Assembly (NCBI GenBank): GCA_910579145.1
Contig: CAJTTQ010000110.1
Coordinates: 1-6,335 of the forward strand
Direction: 5' to 3'
DNA length: 6,335 nucleotides
Source of the DNA: an uncultured Eubacterium sp.
GTDB lineage: Bacteria > Bacillota > Clostridia > Lachnospirales > Lachnospiraceae
The position numbers were made by a program, and so were the translations under genes. Below, piece after piece: positions 6,192 through 6,335 of this stretch. The number at the start of each line of letters is the position of its first letter. Position 1 is the first letter of the stretch. A model generated the notes under the pieces. That model did not search any database. It was not told the origin of the DNA and saw only the letters and a program-made list of their open reading frames with translations.

Positions 6192-6229
6192 AGACAGGAT
6201 AGAGGGGTAAAATCCGCTATCCTGTTTTT
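6192..6229 (+). terminator. Hairpin plus T-run: terminator of the plus-strand gene, or part of an oriT
   Basis: A perfect 9-bp inverted repeat pairs 6194-6202 (ACAGGATAG) with 6217-6225 (CTATCCTGT). It can be lengthened outward by a G-T and an A-T pair (6193/6226, 6192/6227). The right arm runs straight into TTTTT (6225-6229). It begins about 20 bases after the stop at 6171, the normal place for an intrinsic terminator. The right arm also contains TATCCTGT, matching the MOBP nic core, so the structure could instead, or also, serve as a conjugative-transfer origin. Confidence 0.6.
6218..6225 (+). other. Candidate oriT nic core (MOBP-type YATCCTG|Y)
   Basis: TATCCTGT at 6218-6225 fits the known nic consensus of MOBP relaxases (RP4-like), with predicted cleavage between G6224 and T6225. 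It lies in an inverted repeat and about 40 bases upstream of a possible MobC-like gene, the normal neighbourhood of an oriT. An 8-base degenerate match can occur by chance, and the same bases form a terminator stem, so this is only a candidate. Confidence 0.4.
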
Positions 6230-6262
6230 CCGCGATTTAGAGACCCTATTACAGCCGACAGA

Positions 6263-6335
6263 ATGAAACCTGATAAATCACACCCGACATCGAACAAAAC
6301 GCGACAAAAACGAAATTCGGTAGAATTAAGAGACG
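6263..6335 (+). CDS. Start of a possible MobC-like mobilization protein, cut by the window edge
   Basis: An open frame begins with ATG at 6263 and stays open to the right edge. The 24 visible residues include TRQKRNSVELRD and are strongly basic. This resembles the N-terminal tail that precedes the ribbon-helix-helix-like domain in MobC relaxosome proteins of Firmicutes elements. MobC assists the relaxase at oriT and is usually encoded just downstream of it, as the arrangement here would give. No good ribosome binding site is seen before the ATG, and too little of the protein is present for a family call. It could also be a chance open frame. Confidence 0.4.
   Translation, partial: MKPDKSHPTSNKTRQKRNSVELRD

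Larger units (their letters stand above)
5941..6335 (+). mobile_element. Fragment of a putative conjugative or mobilizable element
   Basis: To the right of the hydC leader the coding strand changes and the content shifts to transfer-type DNA. There is the end of a gene whose product finishes in an SSB-like tip, an inverted repeat with a MOBP-type nic core, and the start of a possible MobC-like gene. No integrase, terminal repeat or attachment site is seen at the left limit, and the first gene appears to be entered mid-frame. This points to a rearranged remnant or an assembly join rather than an intact element end. The exact boundary is uncertain, about 5931-5943. The call rests on recognition of short features, not on a full-length match. 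Confidence 0.45.

Noticed and set aside
1..6335. tRNA, rRNA, CRISPR array or insertion-sequence ends
   Set aside because: No cloverleaf-like sequence, no regularly spaced repeat array and no transposase or paired terminal repeats were seen on either strand.

Overview
The window looks like part of the chromosome of an anaerobic, fermentative, Gram-positive bacterium of the class Clostridia. A gut Lachnospiraceae- or Oscillospiraceae-like species is the best guess. The reasons are strong AGGAGG-type ribosome binding sites, a trimeric NADH-linked [FeFe]-hydrogenase operon, and Firmicutes-type mobile-element sequence at the right edge. The genus cannot be fixed from the sequence alone.

Layout. 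From 1 to 5916 every gene lies on the minus strand, so transcription runs right to left. The core is a compact operon hydC (5416-5916), hydB (3537-5423), hydA (1789-3504). hydC and hydB overlap by 8 bases and hydB and hydA are 32 bases apart. A 13-bp perfect hairpin followed by a T-rich run (1721-1771) closes the operon. A short regulatory gap with a tandem 15-bp-period repeat follows. Then come an MFS membrane transporter (423-1604) and, 6 bases after its stop, a GNAT-family acetyltransferase (416 to the left edge, incomplete).

The three hydrogenase proteins form a cytosolic complex. HydA carries the H-cluster and accessory iron-sulfur clusters. HydB is a NuoF-like FMN/NAD(H) subunit with added iron-sulfur domains. 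HydC is a NuoE-like [2Fe-2S] subunit. By family knowledge the complex couples H2 to NAD(H), usually together with ferredoxin by electron bifurcation or confurcation. All cluster-binding and proton-relay residues that I checked are intact. The maturation genes hydE, hydF and hydG are not in the window.

Right edge. Just upstream of hydC, between about 5931 and 5943, the sequence switches into plus-strand DNA with the character of a conjugative element. It holds the 3' end of a gene whose product ends in an SSB-like acidic tip (EEDLPF), then an inverted repeat containing the MOBP-type nic core TATCCTG|T, then the first 24 codons of a possible MobC-like protein. The native hyd promoter is therefore not visible. 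Either a rearrangement or element remnant abuts the operon, or the contig is chimeric there. This junction and the candidate oriT are the most interesting parts of the window.
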